Notes: generated by a model not told the origin, from the sequence alone. A stretch of DNA of 64,000 bases from Chryseolinea soli (GCF_003589925.1 NZ_CP032382.1:6820001-6884000), one strand, 5' to 3'; counted from the first letter of the stretch, positions 7,272 through 16,991 are shown. Numbers and translations: made by a program.

Positions 7272-9701
7272 TTATTCCGTGCGCAGGGTTTCGGCCGGGT
7301 TGGAAACAGCCGCCCGCAGTGAACGATAACTTACCGTGAGCAAGGCGATGGTCAACGTGGCTCCCACCGCAATGAGAAATGCCGGCCAGCGGATGTCGAT
7401 GCGGTAGGCAAAGTTTTCCAGCCACCGGTGCATCGAATACCAGGCCAGCGGCGCCGCCATCACGAAGGCGATCACGATGAGCTTGATAAACTCTTTCGAG
7501 AACAGCATCATGATGCTGGTCACCGACGCGCCCATCACTTTGCGGATGCCGACCTCTTTCAGTTTTTGATTGGCCATGAACGAGATGAGTCCGTACAAGC
7601 CCAGGCAGCCGATGAAGATGGAGATGCCGGCAAAGATCTTGAAGAGGGTGAACGTTCTTTCGTCCTGACGGTAGAGGGCAGCCAGTTCCTGATCGAGGAA
7701 TTCGTATTCGAAGAAGTAGTCCGGGAAAACTTCGTTCCAATTCTTTTCGATGAACTTGATGGTCTCCGAAAAATGTTCGGGCGCCACCTTCATACCGGCC
7801 GTGAAATAAAATTCGGGCATGCCCATGAGCAATACAGGTTTGATCTTGTCATGCAGCGACGTCACGTGAAAGTCTTCCACTACACCGATCACTTCGGCGT
7901 TCGTGCGCCGCACACCGGTGGTGATGAATTTTCCGATGATGTCTTTCGGATCGTGAAAACCCAATGTCCGTACGGCCGCTTCGTTGACGATGTATTTAAA
8001 TTCCGCTTCGCCTTCCGGCAAACCAAAGTCCGCACGTTTCTCTTCGGCTTCCGTGAACCAGCGTCCCGCCACCAGTTTGAGGCCATACGTGTCGCGGTAG
8101 TGTATATCAACTGGTTTTAACCCTATGTCGTAACGTTCCCCAGTGCCCTTCTCTGTCAGGTAGAATCCTGTATTGAAATTATTATTGGAAGTCGGTGCGC
8201 CCAAGCAAAAGGATAGCTGTTGAATGTTGGGATTGGCTTCCAGGCGTGCCCGCAAGGCGAGCATGTTTTGCCGGTTGATATCCGGAATGGGAATGTTGAT
8301 GATCGCATCCTTGTTGAATCCCAGCGGTTTGCTGTTAAAATATTCCATCTGGTCGGCCACGATGAGCGTGCCGATGATGAGCACCTGCGCGATCATGAAC
8401 TGGAACACCACCAGCACCTTCCGCACCGTGGCGCCGGAACTGCCTTGGGCCGAGATCTTATTTTTCAGAACGGCCGCCGGATTGAACCCCGACAAGATCA
8501 CCGCCGGATAAAATCCCGAAAAAAGTGTGGCCGCCACCATTAACCCCAGCAAGAACAACACCAGCATCGGGTTGGAAAGAATGTTCAGCCCCAGCGACTT
8601 GGTCAGAAACCGGTTGATCCACGGCAACAGCCACTCCGTTGCACAAAGGGAGATGAGCACGGCACACAGGGTGATCAGGAAAGTCTCGCCCAGAAAATAC
8701 AGGGTGAGTTGGCCGCGCTTGGCGCCAAGCGTTTTCCGGATGCCGATCTCTTTCGATTTTTTTATCGCCAACGCCGTGGCCAGGTTGATGAAGTTGATGC
8801 AGGCAATGGCCAGGATGAACAATCCCAGGATGGCCAGCACCACCAGGTCCGAATATTCGGCATTGGAGAACGTTCCGGGATTTTTGGTATATTTTTTACT
8901 GAAGTGAATGTCTTGCAAGGCCTGGAGCGAATACGTCTGTTTGATCGATTGGTCCTCCCCCGCCATATATTTTTTCACAAATGCAGCGAAGCGCGGGGTC
9001 AGCGAAGCGGGGTCGATCGTTGAGGGCAGAACGATATAGGTAAAACCTGAAGCCGTCATTCCCCACTCATCCAGTGGCAGGCCGCCCAGAAAATCCTCCG
9101 TGAGGGAGGGCATGGAAACGACCATGGTAAATTGAATGTGCGACGTGGCGGGAGGATCGGCTACAATGCCGGCTACATCCAGTTGCACTTTGTTGCCGAT
9201 CTTGATGGTGGTCACGCCTTCATGCTTCAACAGCTTCTTAGCCAGTGACTCGGTGAGAAACACTTTTCCGGGCTGACCTAATTCGGCTTTGGGATTTCCT
9301 GAGATCACCTTGAAACTAAACACCTCGAAAAACAACGAGTCGGCAAAAAGGATATTCTCCACTACCTGCTTGTCATCGCCCACCCGCACGAGGACCTCGT
9401 CCTGGTAATGCATTTGGGTGACCAGCGGAATCTCCGGAAAATCATTGCGGAAAGCTTGCGCCAGCGGGTAAGGCGTAGCGGCTTCCGACTGAACGCCTGA
9501 AGCGCTTTCTGAATCCTGGACAATCCGGTAAAGGCTGTTGTAGTGCGCATGAAATTTATCGAAACTCAGATCATAGGTGATCATCAAAAAGATCACGATG
9601 CAGGAGGTGAGCCCGATGCTCAACCCCAGCACGTTGATGAGGGTGTAGTTCTTGTTCCGGAGGAAATTTCGAAGGGCAATGATCAAATAGTTTTTTATCA
9701 T
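7272..9701 (-). CDS. MacB/FtsX-like ABC transporter permease (first of pair)
   Basis: 809 residues, same layout as its downstream paralogue: N-terminal TM (~20-42), MacB-PCD periplasmic domain, FtsX module with FINLATALAIKKSKEIGIRKTLGA, a second periplasmic domain and a C-terminal FtsX module with GLISFMANQKLKEVGIRKVMGAS. No nucleotide-binding domain. It is the first gene of a two-permease operon. The 232-bp region between it and the divergent NtrC-type regulator holds a TGTATC...GATACA palindrome likely used for control. Whether the two permeases form a heterodimer is inference from their pairing. Confidence 0.92.
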   Translation of the reverse strand: MIKNYLIIALRNFLRNKNYTLINVLGLSIGLTSCIVIFLMITYDLSFDKFHAHYNSLYRIVQDSESASGVQSEAATPYPLAQAFRNDFPEIPLVTQMHYQDEVLVRVGDDKQVVENILFADSLFFEVFSFKVISGNPKAELGQPGKVFLTESLAKKLLKHEGVTTIKIGNKVQLDVAGIVADPPATSHIQFTMVVSMPSLTEDFLGGLPLDEWGMTASGFTYIVLPSTIDPASLTPRFAAFVKKYMAGEDQSIKQTYSLQALQDIHFSKKYTKNPGTFSNAEYSDLVVLAILGLFILAIACINFINLATALAIKKSKEIGIRKTLGAKRGQLTLYFLGETFLITLCAVLISLCATEWLLPWINRFLTKSLGLNILSNPMLVLFLLGLMVAATLFSGFYPAVILSGFNPAAVLKNKISAQGSSGATVRKVLVVFQFMIAQVLIIGTLIVADQMEYFNSKPLGFNKDAIINIPIPDINRQNMLALRARLEANPNIQQLSFCLGAPTSNNNFNTGFYLTEKGTGERYDIGLKPVDIHYRDTYGLKLVAGRWFTEAEEKRADFGLPEGEAEFKYIVNEAAVRTLGFHDPKDIIGKFITTGVRRTNAEVIGVVEDFHVTSLHDKIKPVLLMGMPEFYFTAGMKVAPEHFSETIKFIEKNWNEVFPDYFFEYEFLDQELAALYRQDERTFTLFKIFAGISIFIGCLGLYGLISFMANQKLKEVGIRKVMGASVTSIMMLFSKEFIKLIVIAFVMAAPLAWYSMHRWLENFAYRIDIRWPAFLIAVGATLTIALLTVSYRSLRAAVSNPAETLRTE

Positions 9702-9794
9702 AATGCATCATCCATTACTAAAGTTGTGCCATTGTTATAATGTATTAATAATCAACTATTTACATAATAACAATGTGATTTAAATCCGATAAGA

Positions 9795-9812
9795 TGTATC
9801 AAAAACGATACA
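9795..9812. promoter_or_regulatory. Candidate operator palindrome TGTATC-N6-GATACA
   Basis: A perfect 6-bp inverted repeat (TGTATC, spacer AAAAAC, GATACA) in the divergent region between the permease operon and the NtrC-type regulator. A further GATAC half-site lies at 9830-9834. Symmetric sites of this size suit a Fis-type helix-turn-helix such as that of the adjacent regulator. Confidence 0.5.
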
Positions 9813-9821
9813 AAGAAACGT

Positions 9822-9850
9822 TTGAATATGATACAATTCCAGTAGCTTTA
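9822..9850 (+). promoter_or_regulatory. Candidate promoter of the NtrC-type regulator operon
   Basis: TTG at 9822-9824, an 18-nt spacer, then TAGCTTTA at 9843-9850 (seven of eight positions of TAnnTTTG). The ATG is at 9934. It overlaps the region carrying the palindrome and half-site, compatible with autoregulation. Confidence 0.45.
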
Positions 9851-9933
9851 TAAACCAAAAACAAAGGAATTTATGGCTTGGGCTGGCGTTTACGCGCAGG
9901 CCGGCCATCCCAAACCGACTCTAAGCTGATCTG

Positions 9934-11304
9934 ATGAACGCTGCAAAGATATTGATCGTAGACGATGACCGCGACGTGCTGGAAACCGCCCGCATGTTTT
10001 TGAAACAGGAATTTTCGCTAGTGCAGATCGAAGAAGATCCCGCGAAAATTCCCACCCTCATGAAAAACCAGGACTTCGATGTGATCCTGCTTGACATGAA
10101 TTTCAAAAAGGGTGTGAACGATGGCGAGGAAGGATTCCACTGGCTGGACCAGATCCTGAAAGCCGATCCCCAAGCCGTGGTCATTCTCATCACGGCCTAT
10201 GGCGAAGTGGACCTGGCGGTGAAAGCCATGAAGAATGGCGCCGTAGACTTCGTGCTGAAACCGTGGAAGAATCAAAAACTCCTGGGCACGCTCCTCTCTG
10301 CCCTGCAGCTCCGGCAGTCGCGCAAGGAAGTGGAAAAGTTGAAAATGGCGCAGGAGAAATTGAGCGACGACATCGATCACGCCTACTCGGATTTTATCGG
10401 CGACTCACCTGCCATTGGGCGCGTCCGCGAAATGATCGACCGCGTCGCCGGCACCGACGCCGATGTGTTGATCCTCGGCGAAAACGGCACAGGCAAAGAG
10501 CTGGTGGCGCGCGCCATCCACCGGCGGTCGGCCCGCAGAGACCAGGTGTTCATCAGCGTGGACCTCGGCGCCATCACCGAGACGCTTTTCGAAAGTGAAT
10601 TGTTCGGTTATGTAAAAGGTGCGTTCACCGACGCCAAACAAGACAAGCCCGGTCGTTTTGAGATCGCTTCCGGCGGCACCATTTTTTTGGACGAGATCGG
10701 CAACTTATCCCTGCCCCTGCAGGCCAAGCTGCTCACGGTTTTGCAACACCGCAAAGTGCAACGCGTGGGCTCGGGGAAAGAAACCCCGGTAGATTTCCGC
10801 CTGCTCTGCGCCACCAACATGCCGTTACACGAAATGGTGTACGAAAAGAAATTCCGCCAGGACCTCCTCTACCGCATCAACACGGTCGAGGTGCGCGTGC
10901 CCCCGCTGCGCGAGCGCGCTGAAGACGTCCCCGCCCTGCTGGATCACTTCCTGCAGCGGTACGGACAAAAGTATAAACGCCCTGACATCAAAGTGGACAA
11001 GTCCGTGCTGGCCAAGTTAAAGAAGTACCATTGGCCAGGCAACATCCGCGAGCTGCAACATGCCGTGGAGCGCGCCGTGATCCTGAGCGAAGAAAAAGTG
11101 ATCCACTCGGCCGAGCTCCTCATTAACAACGCCGGCTATTCGCCCAAGAAAGATCACCTGCCCCTGACCCTCGATGAAATGGAAAAACAATTCATCCAGC
11201 AATCGCTGCAAGACCACGATGGGCATGTGAGCAACACGGCGAAGACGCTGGGCATGACGCGCACCGCTTTATACCGCAGGATGAAAAAACACGGCATTCA
11301 ATGA
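9934..11304 (+). CDS. Sigma-54-type (NtrC-family) response regulator
   Basis: 456 residues. Receiver domain (1-~125): acidic DDD at 10-12, phospho-acceptor D54 in VILLDMNF, Lys in LKPW. AAA+ domain (~155-385): Walker A GENGTGKE at 182-189, sigma-54 contact loop GAFTDA at 229-234, Walker B GGTIFLDE, arginine-finger region LLYRINTVEVRVPPLRERAED. C-terminal Fis-type helix-turn-helix NTAKTLGMTRTALYRRMKKHG. The contact loop has D where GAFTGA has G, a variant I recall from Bacteroidota homologues. It overlaps the kinase gene by 4 bp and is divergent from the permease pair, its most likely target. Confidence 0.93.
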   Translation: MNAAKILIVDDDRDVLETARMFLKQEFSLVQIEEDPAKIPTLMKNQDFDVILLDMNFKKGVNDGEEGFHWLDQILKADPQAVVILITAYGEVDLAVKAMKNGAVDFVLKPWKNQKLLGTLLSALQLRQSRKEVEKLKMAQEKLSDDIDHAYSDFIGDSPAIGRVREMIDRVAGTDADVLILGENGTGKELVARAIHRRSARRDQVFISVDLGAITETLFESELFGYVKGAFTDAKQDKPGRFEIASGGTIFLDEIGNLSLPLQAKLLTVLQHRKVQRVGSGKETPVDFRLLCATNMPLHEMVYEKKFRQDLLYRINTVEVRVPPLRERAEDVPALLDHFLQRYGQKYKRPDIKVDKSVLAKLKKYHWPGNIRELQHAVERAVILSEEKVIHSAELLINNAGYSPKKDHLPLTLDEMEKQFIQQSLQDHDGHVSNTAKTLGMTRTALYRRMKKHGIQ

Positions 11305-12662
11305 TCTACAAGCGCTTCACTTTCCTCATCGTCCTTCGCATCGCGTTCTTGCTGGGCAACGTGCTTTTATTGTCCTGGATCTTTGGCGATCCGCGGTTGT
11401 TCTTCAACCAGATCATCCTGTTCCTGCTGCTGGTGGCACAAGTGGTGGAGTTGATCCGCTACGTGAACCACACCAACCGCGAGCTGTCGCGTTTTTTCCT
11501 GGCCATCAAGCACGCCGATTTCTCGGTCACCTTCAAGCAGGGGCCGCTGGGGTCGTCGTTCCGGGAGCTGCAGCAGAGCATGGCGGAGATCGTCGATGCC
11601 TACAAACAAGTGAAGATCGAGAAGGAAGCACAGTATCACTTCCTGCAATTGCTGGTGGCCCAACTAAAAGTAGGCATCATCTCGCTGGAGCACGACGAAG
11701 TGACGCTCGTCAATCCCACGGCTGAGCGCCTGCTGGGGCTCACGGGACTCAAACACTGGAAGGCCATCTCCATGCTCCATCCTAAACTGACCAGCGACAT
11801 CGAAGCCCTTGGCGATGCTGGGCGGAAACTGGTGGAGGTGCGCACGGCGGCAGAAAACAAATTGCTGGCCGTGGACGTGAGCACGCTGGTCATTCTCAAT
11901 ACGCCGTTGAAGCTCATCACCCTTCAAGACATCAATTCGGAGATTGAACAGAAGGAGATCGAGGCGTGGCACAAGCTGATCCGCATCCTCACCCACGAGA
12001 TCATGAACTCCGTGACCCCCATCGCCTCGCTCACCGAAACCATGCAAAGCCTGCTGACCGATAAGAGCGGCCAGCCAAAATCGGTCGACCACATCACTCC
12101 GGAGACGCTGGGCGATATCCTGTTCTCGCTCGCCACCATTCACAAGCGCAGCGATGGGTTGCTCGAGTTTGTGGAGAACTACCGCCAGCTCACGCGGGTG
12201 CCCAAACCAGTGATGGCAACGGTGAACGTCGGGGAATTTCTTCAGACCATCGAAAAACTGATGAAGCCCAATCTCGTCCGCCAGGACATCGCGCTCAGCC
12301 TTGCCGTTGTGCCGGACACGTTGCAGGCTTCGTTCGACGCCACGCTGCTGGAGCAGGTGCTGATCAACCTGGTGACCAACAGCACGCATGCCCTGGAGGG
12401 CCGGGCGGCCAAACGCATCGACCTGCGTGCGTTCCGCATCGAAAGCTATTTGCGCCTGGAGGTGACCGACAACGGCAAGGGCATCCCCGAAAAGGAACTA
12501 CAGGAGATCTTTGTACCCTTTTTCTCCACAAAAAAAGAGGGGAGCGGCATCGGTCTGAGCCTTTCCAAACAGATCGTGAGCCTGCACGGCGGCACCTTGA
12601 AAGTCGCCTCCACGCCGGGCGAGGGAACAACGTTCTATATCCAGCTTCCGGCGAAGCTTTGA
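11301..12662 (+). CDS. Membrane sensor histidine kinase (NtrB-like)
   Basis: 453 residues. Two N-terminal TM segments (~8-27 and ~36-53) joined by a very short periplasmic turn, then a HAMP/linker-like stretch and a PAS-like segment (~115-215, EVTLVNPTAERLLGL). The H box is ILTHEIMNSVTPIASL with H232. The HATPase_c domain has an N box (VLINLVTNSTHAL), G1 (EVTDNGKGIP) and G2 (GSGIGLSLSKQIV). The ATGA overlap with the upstream regulator makes it the cognate kinase. With almost no periplasmic loop it probably senses a membrane or cytoplasmic signal; that is inference. Confidence 0.92.
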   Translation: MIYKRFTFLIVLRIAFLLGNVLLLSWIFGDPRLFFNQIILFLLLVAQVVELIRYVNHTNRELSRFFLAIKHADFSVTFKQGPLGSSFRELQQSMAEIVDAYKQVKIEKEAQYHFLQLLVAQLKVGIISLEHDEVTLVNPTAERLLGLTGLKHWKAISMLHPKLTSDIEALGDAGRKLVEVRTAAENKLLAVDVSTLVILNTPLKLITLQDINSEIEQKEIEAWHKLIRILTHEIMNSVTPIASLTETMQSLLTDKSGQPKSVDHITPETLGDILFSLATIHKRSDGLLEFVENYRQLTRVPKPVMATVNVGEFLQTIEKLMKPNLVRQDIALSLAVVPDTLQASFDATLLEQVLINLVTNSTHALEGRAAKRIDLRAFRIESYLRLEVTDNGKGIPEKELQEIFVPFFSTKKEGSGIGLSLSKQIVSLHGGTLKVASTPGEGTTFYIQLPAKL

Positions 12663-12773
12663 CAGCCGTTGCGACGCGTGCCTGACAAACGACAGGGCAA
12701 ACGCATCACCCGTATTTTTCCCTTCAGTTCCACGGTTTTTCCCCATGGTATAAAATCTTCGTAGTCTTCTTGA

Positions 12774-12800
12774 TAAACGTTTACCCAAGTGATAACTTGG
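12774..12800. promoter_or_regulatory. Two adjacent short palindromes
   Basis: TAAACGTTTA (12774-12783) is self-complementary, and CCAAGT-GATA-ACTTGG (12785-12800) is a perfect inverted repeat directly beside it. They lie in the 269-bp gap upstream of the aldo/keto reductase, which otherwise shows nothing. They could be operators; no regulator can be assigned. Confidence 0.3.
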
Positions 12801-12931
12801 TCATGTATTATCTCCGTCATGTCCGAAGAGAGCCCCTGAGTTCATGACTTACCGGAACATTTCTTCCCAACCCTCTTGCCTGCGTTGCCGCTAACGGGAC
12901 CCTAAGCAAGTGAACCAAACCCAATAGGCCT

Positions 12932-13837
12932 ATGGACCGGAGAACTTGCCTTCAACACCTTTCTGCTTTAGGTTTGCTGTCGCTATCGTCGGGATGGAAA
13001 CTTATGGATGAAACGCTCTTAAAGCGCCCGATCCTCAGCGCTTCGGAATGGCTGCCGGCGGTGGGCCTGGGCACCTGGCAAACGTTTGACGTCGGCAGCA
13101 ACGCTACAGAGCGCGACCCGCTAAAGGCGGTGTTAAAAACGCTGGTAGAGCGGGGCGGCAGCGTGGTGGATAGCTCACCGATGTATGGCCAGTCGGAGAA
13201 GGTCGTGGGCGACCTCTCTACCGAGATCAATGTCAACAACAAACTTTTCATCGCCACCAAAGTATGGACTACCGGCGAGCAGGAGGGCATTGCGCAAATG
13301 AACCAGTCGTTCAACCTGCTTCAGCGCAAAACCATCGACCTGATGCAGATCCACAACCTGGTGGACTGGCAAACGCATTTGAAGACCCTGAGGGGTTGGA
13401 AAGAACAAGGCAAGGTGCGCTACATTGGCATCACGCATTATACCGAGAGCGCCTACAACGCCATGGAGCAGATCATGCTGCGCGAACCGCTGGATTTTAT
13501 CCAGATCAACTATTCGCTGCTCAGTCTGAAGGCACAGGAGCGCCTGTTCCCGCTGGCGCAGGAAAAAAAGATCAGTGTGCTGGTGAACCAGCCCTTCGAA
13601 GAGGGGGCGCTGTTCCACCGGGTGAAGGGAAAGGTGCCGCCGGAGTGGGCCGAGGAGTTCAATTGCCACAGTTGGGGCCAATTTTTTCTAAAATTTATCC
13701 TCTCCCACCCTGCCGTAACTTGCGTGATCCCCGGCACCTCCAAACCCCAGCACATGCTCGACAACCTGAGCGCTGGTTTAGGTCGGTTGCCTTCGGAAAA
13801 ACAGCGGGAAGAAATGGTGAAATTCATCAACACCTGA
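12932..13837 (+). CDS. Exported aldo/keto reductase family oxidoreductase
   Basis: 301 residues. The N-terminus MDRRTCLQHLSALGLLSLSSG resembles a twin-arginine signal. The TIM-barrel shows the aldo/keto reductase tetrad: D80 and Y85 in VDSSPMYG, K110 in IATKV and H141 in MQIHNL. Cofactor-region motifs are INYSLLSLKAQERLFPLAQEKKISVLVNQPF and the late CVIPGTSKPQHMLDNL. This family reduces carbonyls with NADPH, and exported members are common in Bacteroidota, though their cofactor supply outside the cytoplasm is unclear. It is a single gene ahead of the SusCD operon. Confidence 0.88.
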   Translation: MDRRTCLQHLSALGLLSLSSGWKLMDETLLKRPILSASEWLPAVGLGTWQTFDVGSNATERDPLKAVLKTLVERGGSVVDSSPMYGQSEKVVGDLSTEINVNNKLFIATKVWTTGEQEGIAQMNQSFNLLQRKTIDLMQIHNLVDWQTHLKTLRGWKEQGKVRYIGITHYTESAYNAMEQIMLREPLDFIQINYSLLSLKAQERLFPLAQEKKISVLVNQPFEEGALFHRVKGKVPPEWAEEFNCHSWGQFFLKFILSHPAVTCVIPGTSKPQHMLDNLSAGLGRLPSEKQREEMVKFINT

Positions 13838-13907
13838 AATTTACTCTCCGATTTTCGGGATTTGATCCGCAAATATTTACGACGCAGCTTCTTTCGCCGG
13901 CCGCTCC

Positions 13908-13937
13908 TTGTTCTTTAGGCTTAAATATCTAATTTTA
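13908..13937 (+). promoter_or_regulatory. Promoter of the SusCD-protease operon
   Basis: TTG at 13908-13910, a 19-nt spacer, TAATTTTA at 13930-13937 (seven of eight of TAnnTTTG). The susC-like ATG is 24 nt downstream. Confidence 0.55.
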
Positions 13938-13961
13938 GAACACCTGTACTAACCTTTCTCT

Positions 13962-16900
13962 ATGCTGAGATTTTTACCCGGATTGCTGTTCATATTGCTT
14001 TCTTCGCTCACCTTCGCCCAGGGCCAGTTGGTGACAGGACAGGTTACGTCTGCCACCGAACCAAACGGCTTGCCGGGGGTGAACGTCGTGGTGAAGGGTA
14101 CGTCGGTGGGCGCCATCACCGATATTGAAGGCCGGTATACCGTGCAGGCTCCTGCCGGTGCTATCCTGGTTTTTTCTTTTGTGGGGTACCAGACCCAGGA
14201 ATTCACATTCAACGGACAAACAACGGTCAACATCACGCTGGTGGAAGAATCCACGGAGCTAGATGAAGTTATTGTTACCGGGTATTCATCCGTTCAAAGA
14301 AGAGATATTACCGGAGTGGTGTCCTCCATCAAAGGCGACGCCGTGAAAGATCTTTCCATTAATGGTATCGACCAGGCCCTGCAAGGGCAGGCACCGGGTG
14401 TGCAGGTGGTGCAATCTTCGGGCACCCCGGGTGGCGGTGTCGCGGTGCGCATTCGCGGCAGCACGTCCATCAACGCTTCCAACCGCCCGCTGTACATCAT
14501 CGACGGGGTTCCCGTTCAGGTGGGTGCCTTATCGCAACGGGACTTTGGTGGCCAGGACGACAACGCGCTCGCGCTGGTAAACCCCGGCGACATCGAGTCC
14601 TACCAAATCCTGAGCGACGCCTCCGCGAAAGCCATGTATGGATCGCGTGCCGCCAACGGGGTGGTTATCATCACCACCAAGCGCGGTAAATCGTCAAAAG
14701 CGGCCATCACCGTGGACGTTCAGCGCGGCATGGTGGATATCGTAAAAAAACTGGACCTGCTCAACTCCACGCAATTGCTGGAGCTGCAACGCGAAGCGGT
14801 CCGCAATGCCGGTAAAAATCCTGACGGCCTGGGTCTCATTCCCGGTGTGACCGATGCGGTGAACACCAACTGGCAGGACGCTGTGTTGCGCACCGGCATC
14901 ATGCAACAATATCAACTGTCGGCGTCGGGTGGCGACGACGTCACTACGTACTATATCAGTGGCAGCTATCGCGACGAAGAAGGTGTTCAGTTGAACAACC
15001 GCTTCCAACGCCTGGCCGGTGTGCTCAACCTGGAGCGGAAGCTCAACAGCAAACTCACGGTGGGCACCAACCTTAACTTGTCGCACACGCTCAACAAACG
15101 CGTGAAGGGCGACAACTTTTTGGATGGCGTATATTCGGGCGCCGTCAAAAGCATGCCCTACTATACTCCCTATGACGAAAACGGCCGGATCGTTGGGCCG
15201 AGCTCTTCGCTGTATGCAGGCTTTCCCAATTTTAATCCCGTGGGCCAGGCCTTGTTGCCGCGGTTCGATGCGTTCACTACCAAATTGCTGGGCAACGTCA
15301 ATGCACGGTATCAAATCTCAGACAATCTTTTCGTGCGGGCGCAGGCCGGCATCGATTATAACGAAGTCCTGGAAGATCAATATGAGTCCACGCAAACCGC
15401 TATCGGCGGGGTGCTCGAAAGCGTTGGCGGCAAAGGCTATGGTGTCTACAGCACGACCAACAACGGGTCATTCATTGTCAACGCCACACTGAACTACAGC
15501 AAGGCGATCGGCGACAAGCATCACTTCTCGGGTCTCCTGGGCACGGAGATGATCCGGCAAAATTCACGTTCCAGCAGCGTGCAGGGAAGAATTTTCCCCA
15601 GCGACGATTTCACCTACATCACGTCTGCCGGTATCGTTGACCAAGGTTCATCCTTCAAAGCGCAAAACGGACTTTTCTCGGTCTTCGGCGAAGTGAAATA
15701 CGATTATCTCGACAAGTATCTCGTGAGCATCGGCATGCGTACAGACGGTTCATCGCGGTTCGGTCCCGGCAACCGGTTTGGTTATTTTCCCTCGATGTCG
15801 GCCGGCTGGCGGATCTCGGAGGAGAGTTTTTTCAAATCCTCTTCGGTCAGCAGCGTGATCAACGACCTCAAGCTGCGGGCGAGCTTTGGCTTTACGGGTA
15901 ATGAGCGCATTCCGAACTACCAGTTCCTGGGCACGTGGGCCGCAGCCACCTACAATGGCAACTCCGGTGTGTCGCCGGAAAAGATCGGGAACCCCAATCT
16001 GAAATGGGAGTCCACGCGCGAGATCAACACCGGTCTCGATGTGTCGTTGCTCGATGGCCGCATCCAGCTTACCACCAACGCCTACTACAACAAAACAACG
16101 GACCTGCTGTTTGCCCGCCCCTACCCGTCGACCACCGGTTTCACCAGCGTGTTTGACAACATCGCCGAACTGGAGAACAAGGGACTTGAGCTGGGCATCA
16201 CATCGGTGAACATCGACAAGCAATTGAAGTGGACCACGACGGTGAACCTCTCCAAGAACATGAACAAGATCCTGTTCCTTGCCGACTCCATTCCCGTCTA
16301 TACCGGCTACCAGGCCAATGGCGTGGACGGCACCAACGTGCTTAAGGTAGGCGAACCGTTGGGTACGTTCACCGGTCTCCGTTTTCTGGGTGTGGATCCC
16401 GGCACGGGCGATGCCATCTATGACGATGTGAACAAGGACGGCAAGATCACCAACGCCGACGCCGTGGTGATCGGCAACGCTCAGCCCAAGCTCATCGGCG
16501 GCATCACCAACAAATTGACCTACGGACGGTTCGACCTGAATATTTTCTTCCAGTTTTCGCTGGGAAATAAGATCCTGAATTTTTCAAAAGAGACCTTTGT
16601 CAATGCCGGGCAGGACATTCAAAACAACCAGTCGGTGGCGGCCCTTCGCCGCTGGCAGAAGCCGGGCGATATCACGGACGTGCCCCGCTATGAGCTGGGC
16701 AACACGTTCAACAATTTGCACAGCAGCCGCTTCCTGGAAGATGGCTCCTACCTGCGTCTGAAGAGCGTGAGCATCGGCTACAACCTGCCGACGCGCATCA
16801 CCAGCCGGTTGAAGATGGACCGTCTGCGCATTTTTGCTTCCGCCACCAACTTGTGGACGTACACCAAATACTCCGGGGCCGACCCGGAAGTGAGCACACT

Positions 16901-16991
16901 CGATGGGTCCACCACCTCGCAAGGCATCGACTTCTTTACGTTGCCGCAGGTGCGCACCATTTCCGTTGGACTTAACGCCGCATTAAAATGA
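13962..16991 (+). CDS. SusC/RagA-type TonB-linked outer-membrane transporter
   Basis: 1009 residues. Signal peptide (~1-19, ending SLTFAQ), carboxypeptidase-regulatory-like domain (~22-105, GLPGVNVVVKGTSVGAITDIEGRY), a TonB-box-like stretch (DEVIVTGYSSVQRRDITG), plug domain (~115-230, VRIRGSTSINASNRPLYIIDGVP) and a 22-strand-type beta-barrel ending in VRTISVGLNAALK. SusC proteins import oligosaccharides or peptides across the outer membrane with a SusD lid. It is the first gene of a five-gene operon with SusD, two lipoproteins and a metalloprotease, which points to a peptide or protein-derived substrate. No anti-sigma/ECF pair is adjacent. Confidence 0.95.
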   Translation: MLRFLPGLLFILLSSLTFAQGQLVTGQVTSATEPNGLPGVNVVVKGTSVGAITDIEGRYTVQAPAGAILVFSFVGYQTQEFTFNGQTTVNITLVEESTELDEVIVTGYSSVQRRDITGVVSSIKGDAVKDLSINGIDQALQGQAPGVQVVQSSGTPGGGVAVRIRGSTSINASNRPLYIIDGVPVQVGALSQRDFGGQDDNALALVNPGDIESYQILSDASAKAMYGSRAANGVVIITTKRGKSSKAAITVDVQRGMVDIVKKLDLLNSTQLLELQREAVRNAGKNPDGLGLIPGVTDAVNTNWQDAVLRTGIMQQYQLSASGGDDVTTYYISGSYRDEEGVQLNNRFQRLAGVLNLERKLNSKLTVGTNLNLSHTLNKRVKGDNFLDGVYSGAVKSMPYYTPYDENGRIVGPSSSLYAGFPNFNPVGQALLPRFDAFTTKLLGNVNARYQISDNLFVRAQAGIDYNEVLEDQYESTQTAIGGVLESVGGKGYGVYSTTNNGSFIVNATLNYSKAIGDKHHFSGLLGTEMIRQNSRSSSVQGRIFPSDDFTYITSAGIVDQGSSFKAQNGLFSVFGEVKYDYLDKYLVSIGMRTDGSSRFGPGNRFGYFPSMSAGWRISEESFFKSSSVSSVINDLKLRASFGFTGNERIPNYQFLGTWAAATYNGNSGVSPEKIGNPNLKWESTREINTGLDVSLLDGRIQLTTNAYYNKTTDLLFARPYPSTTGFTSVFDNIAELENKGLELGITSVNIDKQLKWTTTVNLSKNMNKILFLADSIPVYTGYQANGVDGTNVLKVGEPLGTFTGLRFLGVDPGTGDAIYDDVNKDGKITNADAVVIGNAQPKLIGGITNKLTYGRFDLNIFFQFSLGNKILNFSKETFVNAGQDIQNNQSVAALRRWQKPGDITDVPRYELGNTFNNLHSSRFLEDGSYLRLKSVSIGYNLPTRITSRLKMDRLRIFASATNLWTYTKYSGADPEVSTLDGSTTSQGIDFFTLPQVRTISVGLNAALK

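Noticed and set aside
4792..9701. Complete MacB transporters
   Set aside because: Neither permease has Walker A/B or a signature motif; they lack the ATPase half and are called permeases only.
9716..9731. Sigma-54 -24/-12 promoter for the permease operon (TGGCAC on the minus strand at 9731-9726)
   Set aside because: The -12 element would be GT instead of GC and the start codon would follow within about 15 nt; too weak to call.
12635..12820. 61-codon minus-strand ORF after the kinase gene
   Set aside because: Overlaps the kinase end antisense, no motif and no plausible ribosome-binding context.
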